NCBI GenBank assembly: GCA_040830545.1
Contig: JBFOMB010000199.1
Coordinates: forward strand, 1-49,480
From: HXMU1420-2 sp040830545
GTDB lineage: Bacteria; Pseudomonadota; Alphaproteobacteria; Rhodobacterales; Rhodobacteraceae
Reading direction: 5' to 3'
DNA length: 49,480 bases
Part shown: one piece after another, positions 22,655 through 30,519 of the stretch
How positions within the stretch are numbered: position 1 is the first letter of the stretch
Layout: each line of letters begins with the position of its first letter
Program-made: the position numbers and the translations under genes
The notes under the pieces: generated by a model
What the model was told of the DNA's origin: nothing
Seen by the model: the letters and a program-made list of their open reading frames with translations, nothing else
Databases searched by the model: none

Positions 22655-23976
22655 GCGCATCGGTCTATGACAGCGCCATCCTGCGCGGGCTTTATCCCAC
22701 AGGAGAGGTCGGGCGACTGTTTTCCGACAGCAATCAGGTGCGGTCCATGCTGCTGGTCGAAGGCGCATTGGCCAGGGCTCAGGGTGCGTTGGGTGTGATA
22801 CCCGAGGACTCCGCCGCATACATCCACCGCGCCGCGATGGAGGTGCAGATTGATCCCGGCGCGTTGACACAGGCCACGGCCAGCAATGGTGTATCGGTGC
22901 CCGCGTTGGTGCAGGCGTTCAGGGCGGAAATGAACGCACCGGAACATGCACAATACGTGCATTGGGGCGCGACGTCGCAGGACATTCTGGACACCGGACA
23001 GATGTTGCGCCTGCGACAGGCCTTGAATTTGATCGAGGCGGATTTGGAACCCTGTCTGACCGCCTGCGCCGAATTGGCCGAGTCGCACGCCGACCTGCCC
23101 ATGGCCGCGCGCACCTACGGGCAACATGCAACGCCCACGACCTTTGGTGCGGTGGCCGCGCAGTGGGGGCAGCCCTTGCTGGGCCTGCTGGATGAACTGG
23201 ACGGATTGCGCAGGGACTGCCTGTTGGTATCCTTATCTGGTGCCGCGGGGACGGCGTCTGCCCTGGGCCCACAAGCGGCCGAGACACGGGCCGCGATGGC
23301 CGAGGCGCTGAAACTGAATGATCCGGGGCGATCCTGGCACACGGATCGCACACCTGTTCTGAAACTGGCGGATTGGTTTGCACGCGTCACGGCAGCTCTG
23401 GCCAAACCGGGGGAAGATCTGACCGAACTGGTGCAAACCGGCATTGGAGAGGCTCGGTTGGGTGGGGCTGGTGCGTCCTCGACCATGCCGCAGAAACAGA
23501 ACCCCGTTGCGCCGTCTGCCTTGGTGGCGATCTGGCGGATGCAGACGGGGTTGATGCAAGTTCTGCAAGGGGCCGCAGTACATCGCCATCAACGCGACGG
23601 GGCCGCGTGGTTCACAGAATGGATGTGCCTGCCGCAGATCGTACTGGGTGCCGCAAGCGCGGCGCAGATCGCGAAGGGCATGTTGGACGGCCTCACCCCG
23701 AATGCGGACGCCATGGCGGGCGCAATCGCGGGAGGGCTGGACCTGATCCATGCCGAGGCGGTCAGTTTTGCGCTGGCCAAAGTCATGCCCCGCCCCGAGG
23801 CCCAGGCCGAGACCAAGCGGCTGTGTCAGGAGGTGCAGGAAAGCGGCGTACCTTTGTTGGAGCTGTTGTCGCAAAAGTGGCCGGATGTAGCCGCACAGGC
23901 CAACCTGTCAGAGGCCGGAACCGGCCAGGCCTCTGCAGATGCCCGTAGATTTGCAGAGGCGGTGAAGGCGCGTTGA
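22651..23976 (+). CDS. pcaB: 3-carboxy-cis,cis-muconate cycloisomerase PcaB
   Basis: 441-residue member of the fumarase/aspartase superfamily that cyclises 3-carboxy-cis,cis-muconate to 4-carboxymuconolactone. The superfamily signature GASSTMPQKQNPVAPS holds the catalytic serine loop; VHWGATSQDILDT and ARTYGQHATPTTFG are the other two conserved regions. It starts with GTG inside the pcaC stop. With pcaD and pcaC it covers three of the middle steps; the ring-cleaving dioxygenase (pcaGH), the regulator pcaQ and pcaIJF are not in the window. Confidence 0.94.
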   Translation: MSASVYDSAILRGLYPTGEVGRLFSDSNQVRSMLLVEGALARAQGALGVIPEDSAAYIHRAAMEVQIDPGALTQATASNGVSVPALVQAFRAEMNAPEHAQYVHWGATSQDILDTGQMLRLRQALNLIEADLEPCLTACAELAESHADLPMAARTYGQHATPTTFGAVAAQWGQPLLGLLDELDGLRRDCLLVSLSGAAGTASALGPQAAETRAAMAEALKLNDPGRSWHTDRTPVLKLADWFARVTAALAKPGEDLTELVQTGIGEARLGGAGASSTMPQKQNPVAPSALVAIWRMQTGLMQVLQGAAVHRHQRDGAAWFTEWMCLPQIVLGAASAAQIAKGMLDGLTPNADAMAGAIAGGLDLIHAEAVSFALAKVMPRPEAQAETKRLCQEVQESGVPLLELLSQKWPDVAAQANLSEAGTGQASADARRFAEAVKAR

Positions 23977-24006
23977 AGAACGCCCTCTATTGAGGGTCTC
24001 TGACGC

Positions 24007-24360
24007 CTATGGCTGCAGCAGCCACTTGCCCGATGCATCCTTGCACAATTGCAGGCGCAGTTCCGTCGATTTCTCTGCCCCTTTGGGGTGCACGAAATGC
24101 TGAAGGAACGCGCAGTTCTTGCGCATCGCAGCCAGTCGCACGCGCCCGTGGCTGCCGCTGTCAGGGTTGGTCCAGGATATGATACGTCCCGGCTGCGGGT
24201 TGGCCGTGTCGTAAAGCGACGCTGCCTTTTCCCCCATGATATTGAAGTCTTCCGGAGAAAGCCCGGTCTTTCGCACGATTTTGCTGATCGTCTGCGCCTC
24301 TGCCGGGGCATGAAGCGCGGCCATGGCGAATAGGGTCAGCACCACCAAAAAACGTCTCAT
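24007..24360 (-). CDS. exported protein of unknown function
   Basis: 117 residues with a clear signal peptide (MRRFLVVLTLFAMAALHAPAEA, cut before QTISK), so the mature protein of about 95 residues is periplasmic or surface-exposed. The rest is mixed polar sequence with two cysteines (CAFLQHF and LQLCKDASG), which could form a disulfide. It resembles the short RT0821/Lpp0805-type secreted proteins only vaguely. The frame is open to 24459, but the signal peptide fixes the start at 24360. It is convergent with pcaB, 30 bases away. Confidence 0.75.
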   Translation of the reverse strand: MRRFLVVLTLFAMAALHAPAEAQTISKIVRKTGLSPEDFNIMGEKAASLYDTANPQPGRIISWTNPDSGSHGRVRLAAMRKNCAFLQHFVHPKGAEKSTELRLQLCKDASGKWLLQP

Positions 24361-24548
24361 CTCAATGCCCTTGCCTGAACGTTCGGGGTGCCAGTTTAGA
24401 CCCACACCGCCCAAGGGCAAGGGGCAAGCCACGCGCCATTGCGGCGCAGGTATCTTCAAAAATCTCCGGAAGGCGCTGTTTGATCCCGGTGGCTTGGCCC
24501 AATGCCAGTCGCGGCGGATAGTCCACTCAAACGATCAAAGGGTTTCTC

Positions 24549-25367
24549 ATGACCACCCCCACCTACTACGCGCCCACCGGCGGCTTGCCGGATCAAACGC
24601 AATTGCTGACCGACCGCGCCATGTTCACCGACGCCTATGCCGTGATTCCACGCGGCACGATGCGGGACATTGTAACCTCTGCCCTGCCCTTTTGGGACAA
24701 TATGCGGATGTGGGTTCTGGCGCGGCCCCTGTCCGGATTTGCGGAAACATTTTCGCACTACATCGTGGAACTGGGCGCAGGCGGGGGCAGCGACCGACCG
24801 GAAACCGACCCAACGGCGCAGGCCGTGCTGTTTGTTGTCGAGGGCACACTGACCCTGACCGAGGGCACCAACACGCATACGCTGCCAACCGGTGGATACG
24901 CCTATCTGCCCGCTGGCAGCCATTGGACTGTCCGCGCAGAGACCGGTGCGCGGTTTCATTGGCTGCGCAAGGCTTATGTCGCGGTTGACGGCCTGCCTGC
25001 ACCCGAGGCGTTTGTGACCCATGATGCTGAGGCGACAGTGATCGAAATGCCGGGGACCGAAGGGCGTTGGTCCACCAGCCGCTTTGTTGACCCGGCGGAC
25101 ATGCGCCACGACATGCACGTCAACATCGTCAATTTCGAACCGGGCGGGGTTATTCCCTTTGCTGAAACGCATGTTATGGAACACGGATTGTACGTGCTGG
25201 AGGGCAAGGCGGTTTATCGCCTGAACCAGGACTGGGTGGAGGTTGAGGCAGGCGATTACATGTGGCTGCGCGCGTTCTGCCCACAGGCCTGTTATGCGGG
25301 TGGACCGGGGCGGTTCCGCTACCTGCTGTATAAAGACGTCAATCGGCATATGCCTTTGTCCATCTGA
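24549..25367 (+). CDS. allE: (S)-ureidoglycine aminohydrolase
   Basis: 272-residue bicupin that converts (S)-ureidoglycine to (S)-ureidoglycolate and ammonia in purine (allantoin) degradation. The C-terminal cupin has the Mn-binding pattern E-x-H-x3-H in FAETHVMEHGLYVLEG and the later glutamine in CPQACYAGG, as in the plant and E. coli enzymes. The N-terminal cupin lacks such a site, as usual. No other allantoin gene is beside it, but the urea transporter follows within 0.5 kb, consistent with nitrogen scavenging. It has its own leader of about 190 bases shared with a divergent gene. Confidence 0.88.
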   Translation: MTTPTYYAPTGGLPDQTQLLTDRAMFTDAYAVIPRGTMRDIVTSALPFWDNMRMWVLARPLSGFAETFSHYIVELGAGGGSDRPETDPTAQAVLFVVEGTLTLTEGTNTHTLPTGGYAYLPAGSHWTVRAETGARFHWLRKAYVAVDGLPAPEAFVTHDAEATVIEMPGTEGRWSTSRFVDPADMRHDMHVNIVNFEPGGVIPFAETHVMEHGLYVLEGKAVYRLNQDWVEVEAGDYMWLRAFCPQACYAGGPGRFRYLLYKDVNRHMPLSI

Positions 25368-25440
25368 CCATCCTCCGGGTTGCAGAAACTGCACAACCGT
25401 CTAGGTTGGGCGCAGAACAACCGACCTCCGGAGACCGGTC

Positions 25441-25752
25441 ATGAGATACCTGCTGCTTGCCCTGCCGATTCTGCTGACCGCCTGCGAATCCCTGCCGCGC
25501 TACCCTGTGAACGGAGAGGTGAAGACGGTCGAGGTTTATGGCCGCAAGTGGAACGTGGATCAGATCACGGTCGAGCCGGTTTACTATCGTGCCACACGGG
25601 ATCAGACCGAGTACTTCCTGTTTGGCCCGCCTGCCCGCACGAAGACGTCACAAGCGGTTGCGGCGCTGCAGAAGGCAACCGGGTGCAAAGTCATTCAATC
25701 GACACTGTATCGCAATCCGTCGGACCAGTTCATCACGCAAATGAGTTGCTGA
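25441..25752 (+). CDS. small predicted lipoprotein
   Basis: 103 residues with a lipoprotein signal peptide (MRYLLLALPILLTAC, lipid-bearing C15) and a small polar domain with two further cysteines (GCKVIQS and the terminal MSC). No family was recognised. A CGGAGA site precedes the ATG. It lies 73 bases after allE on the same strand and is convergent with urtE. Aspartate after the signal is absent, so outer-membrane sorting is likely if the usual rule applies. Confidence 0.72.
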   Translation: MRYLLLALPILLTACESLPRYPVNGEVKTVEVYGRKWNVDQITVEPVYYRATRDQTEYFLFGPPARTKTSQAVAALQKATGCKVIQSTLYRNPSDQFITQMSC

Positions 25753-25758
25753 TTGCGC

Positions 25759-25786
25759 GCGGATCGGGGCGTGGCCCGCGATCCGC
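25759..25786. terminator. hairpin between convergent lipoprotein gene and urtE
   Basis: GCGGATCG (25759-25766) pairs with CGATCCGC (25779-25786), and the stem continues with GGG/CCC after a bulge. It lies in the 43-base gap between two convergent genes, the position of a shared terminator. No T-run follows on either strand, so it may stabilise 3' ends rather than terminate by itself. Confidence 0.5.
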
Positions 25787-25795
25787 TTCCGCTAT

Positions 25796-26503
25796 TCAGA
25801 CTGAGACGCGCGCCAGCAGCTCGGACTCCGTGAAGCTGCCTTTGTTACCGTTCATCGTGACGGCACCGCGTTCCAACACGTAAAACGCATCGCCCAGGTC
25901 GTAAGCAAAGCTGAAGTATTGCTCGACCAGGATGATCGCCATTTCACCTGCATTACGCAGGTGTTTGATCACCTCGCCAATCTGCTGGATGATGTTGGGC
26001 TGGATGCCTTCGGTCGGTTCGTCCAGCAACAGCAGCTTGGGTCGCGTAACCAGCGCGCGAGCGATGGCCAGTTGCTGCTGCTGCCCGCCAGACAGGTCCC
26101 CGCCGCGACGGTGCATGAAGTCCTTCAGGATCGGGAACAGATCGAACAGGTCGTCAGGAAACTGCCGCTCAGCCTTGGGCAGGCAAGCAAACCCGGTTTC
26201 CAGATTTTCGCGCACGGTCAGCAGCGGGAAGATGTCGCGCCCCTGCGGGACATAGCCCACCCCTTTGCGGGCCAGCGCATGGGACGGCGCCGCGCCCAGC
26301 GTTTCGCCGTCGAATTCATAAGTCCCGCCCGACCGGGGATGCGTGCCGGAAATCGCCTTTAGCAGGCTGGTTTTCCCAACGCCATTTGTGCCCATGACGC
26401 AGGTCACCTGCCCCTTGCGGGCCACCATGTCGATTCCGTTCAGGATCTGACTACCGCCATAGTGCAGCGTCAAACCTTCGATGTTCAGCAGATCACCGGC
26501 CAA
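25796..26503 (-). CDS. urtE: urea ABC transporter ATP-binding protein UrtE
   Basis: 235-residue ABC ATPase of the LivF-like type, the second nucleotide-binding subunit of the high-affinity urea importer. Walker A is GTNGVGKTSLLKAI, the signature LSGGQQQQLAIARALV, and Walker B LLLLDEPTEGI. The start is an unusual TTG (complement of 26501-26503) preceded by GAGGTG; no ATG is available in frame nearby. It overlaps urtD by 11 bases. Last gene of the urt operon. Confidence 0.95.
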   Translation of the reverse strand: MAGDLLNIEGLTLHYGGSQILNGIDMVARKGQVTCVMGTNGVGKTSLLKAISGTHPRSGGTYEFDGETLGAAPSHALARKGVGYVPQGRDIFPLLTVRENLETGFACLPKAERQFPDDLFDLFPILKDFMHRRGGDLSGGQQQQLAIARALVTRPKLLLLDEPTEGIQPNIIQQIGEVIKHLRNAGEMAIILVEQYFSFAYDLGDAFYVLERGAVTMNGNKGSFTESELLARVSV

Positions 26504-27233
26504 GATACACCTCGATCACCTGTTCGTTTTGCGTGACATGGTCGATGGAGCCTTCGGCGAGAACCGAACCCTCGTGCAGCACGGTCACCTTGCAATCCAG
26601 ACGGCGCACAAACTCCATATCGTGTTCCACCACCACCACGGCCCGGGTTTTAGCTGCAGCGCGCAGCAGGTCGGTTGTGTGTTCGCGTTCCGCCGGGGTC
26701 ATTCCAGCCGCAGGCTCGTCTACCAGCAAAAGGCGCGGTTCCTGCGCCAGCAACATGCCGATTTCCAGCCATTGCTTTTGCCCATGGCTCAACTCACCCG
26801 CCTTTCGGTGCAACGCCGCGGACAGACCGATTTCCTCGACCAGGTTTTTCACGCGGTCTTCGTCGCTGACACTCGGGCGGTAAAACAGCACGGCAAAAGG
26901 ATTGCGATCCTTTTTCAGCGACATCAGCAGGTTGTCTGCCACGCTCTGATCCTCGAACACCGTGGGGCGCTGGAATTTGCGGCCCACGCCCATCTGCGCG
27001 ATGCGGCTTTCGGATTTGGACAGCAGCGACTCGGACCGCTCACCGTAGACAACACGCCCCTCGTTCGGGCGGGTTTTGCCCGTGATGATGTCCATGAAAG
27101 TTGTCTTGCCCGCCCCGTTCGGTCCAATTACGGCCCGCAGTTCAGGTTCGCCAATCTGGAAGGACAGGTTGTTGATCGCCTTGAACCCGTCAAACGAGAC
27201 CGAGACGCCGGACACCTCTAGCAGCATGCTCAT
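26493..27233 (-). CDS. urtD: urea ABC transporter ATP-binding protein UrtD
   Basis: 246-residue ABC ATPase of the LivG-like type. Walker A GPNGAGKTTFMDIITG, signature LSHGQKQWLEIGMLL and Walker B LLLVDEPAAGM are intact; the H loop is VVVVEHDMEFV. The LSHGQKQWLE form of the signature is characteristic of UrtD. Start and the urtC stop overlap as ATGA. It powers urea uptake with UrtE, UrtB and UrtC. Confidence 0.96.
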   Translation of the reverse strand: MSMLLEVSGVSVSFDGFKAINNLSFQIGEPELRAVIGPNGAGKTTFMDIITGKTRPNEGRVVYGERSESLLSKSESRIAQMGVGRKFQRPTVFEDQSVADNLLMSLKKDRNPFAVLFYRPSVSDEDRVKNLVEEIGLSAALHRKAGELSHGQKQWLEIGMLLAQEPRLLLVDEPAAGMTPAEREHTTDLLRAAAKTRAVVVVEHDMEFVRRLDCKVTVLHEGSVLAEGSIDHVTQNEQVIEVYLGR

Positions 27234-28489
27234 TTGCTGGCCTCCTGTTCCTGCAACGCGCCATCATCCGGGCCCAGATCCGCACCACGTCGGTTGGGCG
27301 CACGACGGTCCGAGATCAGGTCGAACAACCCGCCAATCCCACGCGGGGCAAACAGGGTCACAGCGACAAAGGACAGGCCCAGCAGAACCGTCCACCAGTC
27401 CACCCATTGAATACGCAAAGGACCCAGTACGAGGTCGGGGGCCTGACCGCCGGTGAACCAAGTCGACAGCAGCGACACAAACGCCGCGCCGATGACCGCG
27501 CCATATAGCCGCCCACGTCCGCCAATGGCGACCCAGACCGCCAGGTAGATCGAGGCAATCGGCGCCATCTCGGCCGGGTTGATGATCCCGGCCTGCGGGT
27601 AGTAGAGCGCGCCGGCAATCGCGGCCAGCACGGCGGTGAGGGTGAAGATCACCAGCTTGAACCCTTCGACCGGGTAACCGAGGAACCGCACGCGCGCCTC
27701 GTCATCGCGGATCGCGCGGATGACCGACCCAAACTTGCCCGACACCAGCCATGCGCACAGGGCATAGCCAAGGCCCAGCGCCAGTGCGGAGGCCCAGAGG
27801 AACCAGACGGACACAACGGACTGCGGCACCGCGTCCAGACCGGGCAGGTTTTGCAGGCCCGACAGGCCGTTGTTGCCGCGCAGCCCGCTGTCGTTCTGGA
27901 ACAGGTAGAGCGACAGAGCCAATGTCATCGCCTGTGTGAGGATCGACAGGTACACGCCCGTGACCCGACTGCGGAAGGCCAGCCAACCGAAGACCAACGC
28001 CAACAGCCCCGGCACCAGCACCACGGCGGCCAGTTGCAGGGGCAGCGAATGGGCAAAGGCCCAGATCGGTGGAAACTCGGACGCGCCGACCACGCCGAAA
28101 ATCTGCGTGGCGATGCCGTCGGATATTTCCCCGACAGTGGGTGGCAATTCTGCTGCAGCAAGGCTGTCGACCACAATGCGGCGGGTGCGTTCGTACATCA
28201 GCCACATGCCGATGGCGTAGCCACCAATCCCGAAAAACGCCATATGCCCCAGCGAAAGGATGCCGCAATAGCCCCAGACCAGATCCATGGCCAGAGCGAC
28301 CAGACACAGGCACAAGGTTTTGCCCAGCGTCTTGGTGAAGCTGGTGGAGATGGCACCAATCCCGAACCCTTCGGACAGGACCGTCACGACCAGCGTGAAC
28401 AAGGCCAGACAGGCGAGGAAGATCATCGTGGACGGGTAGCGCAGCGCAAACGGGCGGCGCGTGGCGGATGTGAGCGTCGCGTCGGTCAT
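27230..28489 (-). CDS. urtC: urea ABC transporter permease UrtC
   Basis: 419-residue inner-membrane permease of the LivM type, with about nine to ten hydrophobic segments and the conserved WGYCGILSLGHMAFFGIGGYAIG loop region and SRVTGVYLSILTQAMTLAL. A charged C-terminal tail (RRAPNRRG and onward) is cytoplasmic. Its start lies one base after the urtB stop and its stop overlaps urtD, so the permeases and ATPases are tightly coupled. Confidence 0.95.
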   Translation of the reverse strand: MTDATLTSATRRPFALRYPSTMIFLACLALFTLVVTVLSEGFGIGAISTSFTKTLGKTLCLCLVALAMDLVWGYCGILSLGHMAFFGIGGYAIGMWLMYERTRRIVVDSLAAAELPPTVGEISDGIATQIFGVVGASEFPPIWAFAHSLPLQLAAVVLVPGLLALVFGWLAFRSRVTGVYLSILTQAMTLALSLYLFQNDSGLRGNNGLSGLQNLPGLDAVPQSVVSVWFLWASALALGLGYALCAWLVSGKFGSVIRAIRDDEARVRFLGYPVEGFKLVIFTLTAVLAAIAGALYYPQAGIINPAEMAPIASIYLAVWVAIGGRGRLYGAVIGAAFVSLLSTWFTGGQAPDLVLGPLRIQWVDWWTVLLGLSFVAVTLFAPRGIGGLFDLISDRRAPNRRGADLGPDDGALQEQEASK

Positions 28490-28490
28490 C

Positions 28491-30455
28491 TTACGCCTCC
28501 GCCGCGCGGCCCTTGAGGGCGATGATACCCCGCGGCCGGAACTGGATGAACAGGATGATGAACAGGATCATGTAGGTCTGCGCAGCGAGTGTGTTGGACG
28601 GGTTCAACCACTCGATCCCTTTTTGCAGCGTGCCGACCAATGTCGCGCCCACCAGCGTGCCCCAGATATTGCCGACACCACCCACAACCACGGTCATGAA
28701 GGATTGCACGATGTAATCCTGCCCCATCTCGGACGTGACCTTGGCATATAGCCCGATGGCCACACCGGCGATGCCGGCAATCCCCGAGCCCAAGCCGAAG
28801 GTCAGCATGTTGATTTTGTCAGGATTGATGCCTACCGATCCGGCCATGCGCGGGTTCTGGGTGACAGCGCGCACCTCCAACCCCAGACGGGTGCGGTTCA
28901 TCAGGAACAGGAACAGCCCAAGGAACAGCAGCGCCAGAACAAAGATCGCAATGCGGATATAGCTGATCGACACGATGTCGTTCAGGATCAGCGACCCATC
29001 CAGCCAATCGGGCGAGGTCAGCGGACGCGCCTGCGTGCCAAAGATGTTCTTGGCAATTTGTTGCAGCGCGATGGAAATGCCAAATGTCGCCAGCAGCGTT
29101 TCCAGCGGACGATGGTAAAGCCAGCGGATCACCAGCCGCTCCATCGCGACACCGGCGGCAAAGGTCACAGCAAAGGCCAAAGGCAACGCGACGAGGATCG
29201 ATACGGTGTAGTCCGGGATCAGCAGCTGGACGACGTAACCGGTGTAAGCACCCATCATGATGAATTCGCCATGGGCCATGTTGATCACGCCCATCACGCC
29301 AAAGGTGATGGCCAGCCCGATGGCAGCGAGGAAGTAGATTGACGCCAGCGACAGCGCGTCGAGCACGAGGTCAGCAGTTTGTGCAACGGCGACCTTCGCC
29401 TCGATATCCGAAAGCACGGCGGCAGCGGCCAGTGCGACGGGCACCGGTGCACCAACATAGCGTTCGAAAAAGACGTTGGTTTGCAAGGCGGCCTCAACCT
29501 CGGCGTCGGTCACTGTAGCCTGCGCGGCCCCATCACGGACCAGCCCGGCATAGGCCAGATCGCGCGCGGCGTCGGTATTCAGGTCCGACACGGGCATTCC
29601 GCCCACCATGCCGTCGGTGATGTTGTCCACCAAAGCGGTGCGGATTTCACTACGGGTTTTGGGCGCGGCAAGCAGGTCAGCCTGCACCAGCAGAGCGACC
29701 GCATCTTCGCGCGCCAATCCTTCACTACCGGGGGTCAAGTTGCCCGCTATGTCACCGTCGTCGGGCAGTGACGCGGCCACCTCGATCTGTGTCTGCACCA
29801 GCGGGTTCAGCGTGGCACGCAAATCCACGCCCAGATCACCGCTGAAACCTTCGATGGCGGCAATGCGCGCCGCTTCGTCTTCGTCAAAACGAATGGTCAG
29901 CAGGCGCTCCAGCCGTTCCTTACGGGTCTTGATCGCGGCTTCCGGTTCGGATTCTATCGCCCCTCGCAGCGCCGTCAGGTGTGAGGGTTCCGCATCACGT
30001 TCAATCGCATCCAGCGCCGTCACGCGCGTGGTCGCATCAGGACTGTTCAACTGAAACTGCACCAGCGCCGCGCCAATCATGCCGCGAATGCCCGAGTTTG
30101 GTTTCAGCTGCTTGTATTCCTTCTTCGCCGCCTCGCCGATCTCAGCCCCGTCAGCGATGTCGGACAAGCGAATGGTCTTGCTGTCGACCTTTTCGGCGAA
30201 CACGAACAGGCCGCTGTCCTTGGACACCCACATGTCCTTTTGCTGCCACCGTTCCAGCACGATCTGAGCTTCCGGCAACCCGCTGTTCGCCAGCGCGTCG
30301 ATGGCCGGACCAATTGTCTTGCGCGAGCTTTTGACGATGACCTCCGCGTAGTCCTGCAACAATTGCTGAACCGGGGCGTTGTCGTCCTGGGCGTGAACGG
30401 GCAGAACCGACAGGCACAGCAGCCAGGCCAGTCCGATTAGGCGAGTGAGGGTCAT
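28491..30455 (-). CDS. urtB: urea ABC transporter permease UrtB with large exported N-terminal domain
   Basis: 654 residues. A signal-peptide-like start (LIGLAWLLCLSVLPVHAQ) is followed by about 320 polar, helical residues expected in the periplasm, then a LivH-type permease from about residue 355 (LASIYFLAAIGLAITFGVMGVINMAHGEF, the conserved permease loop, and GVGNIWGTLVGA). Such an N-terminal domain is known in many proteobacterial UrtB proteins; its role is unclear and HEAT-like helices (TRVTALDAIERDAEPSHLTAL) suggest protein contacts. A 64-base gap with a strong hairpin separates it from urtA. Confidence 0.94.
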   Translation of the reverse strand: MTLTRLIGLAWLLCLSVLPVHAQDDNAPVQQLLQDYAEVIVKSSRKTIGPAIDALANSGLPEAQIVLERWQQKDMWVSKDSGLFVFAEKVDSKTIRLSDIADGAEIGEAAKKEYKQLKPNSGIRGMIGAALVQFQLNSPDATTRVTALDAIERDAEPSHLTALRGAIESEPEAAIKTRKERLERLLTIRFDEDEAARIAAIEGFSGDLGVDLRATLNPLVQTQIEVAASLPDDGDIAGNLTPGSEGLAREDAVALLVQADLLAAPKTRSEIRTALVDNITDGMVGGMPVSDLNTDAARDLAYAGLVRDGAAQATVTDAEVEAALQTNVFFERYVGAPVPVALAAAAVLSDIEAKVAVAQTADLVLDALSLASIYFLAAIGLAITFGVMGVINMAHGEFIMMGAYTGYVVQLLIPDYTVSILVALPLAFAVTFAAGVAMERLVIRWLYHRPLETLLATFGISIALQQIAKNIFGTQARPLTSPDWLDGSLILNDIVSISYIRIAIFVLALLFLGLFLFLMNRTRLGLEVRAVTQNPRMAGSVGINPDKINMLTFGLGSGIAGIAGVAIGLYAKVTSEMGQDYIVQSFMTVVVGGVGNIWGTLVGATLVGTLQKGIEWLNPSNTLAAQTYMILFIILFIQFRPRGIIALKGRAAEA

Positions 30456-30476
30456 ACCGAGAGTGTCCGCACAAAT

Positions 30477-30501
30477 CGGGGGCGGTGGTGACCCGCCCCC
30501 G
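30477..30501 (-). terminator. hairpin between urtA and urtB
   Basis: A perfect 9-bp GC-rich stem (CGGGGGCGG 30477-30485 with CCGCCCCCG 30493-30501) and a 7-base loop, in the 64-base urtA-urtB gap. Only a short T-containing tail follows on the - strand, so partial termination or protection of the urtA message is more likely than complete stop. Such hairpins commonly make the binding-protein transcript more abundant than the permease transcript. Confidence 0.6.
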
Positions 30502-30519
30502 AAGCTTCAAGTCATGAGA

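Noticed and set aside
28491..30455. UrtB as a fusion or misassembly because of its length
   Set aside because: The long exported N-terminal domain is known in many proteobacterial UrtB proteins and the frame is continuous.
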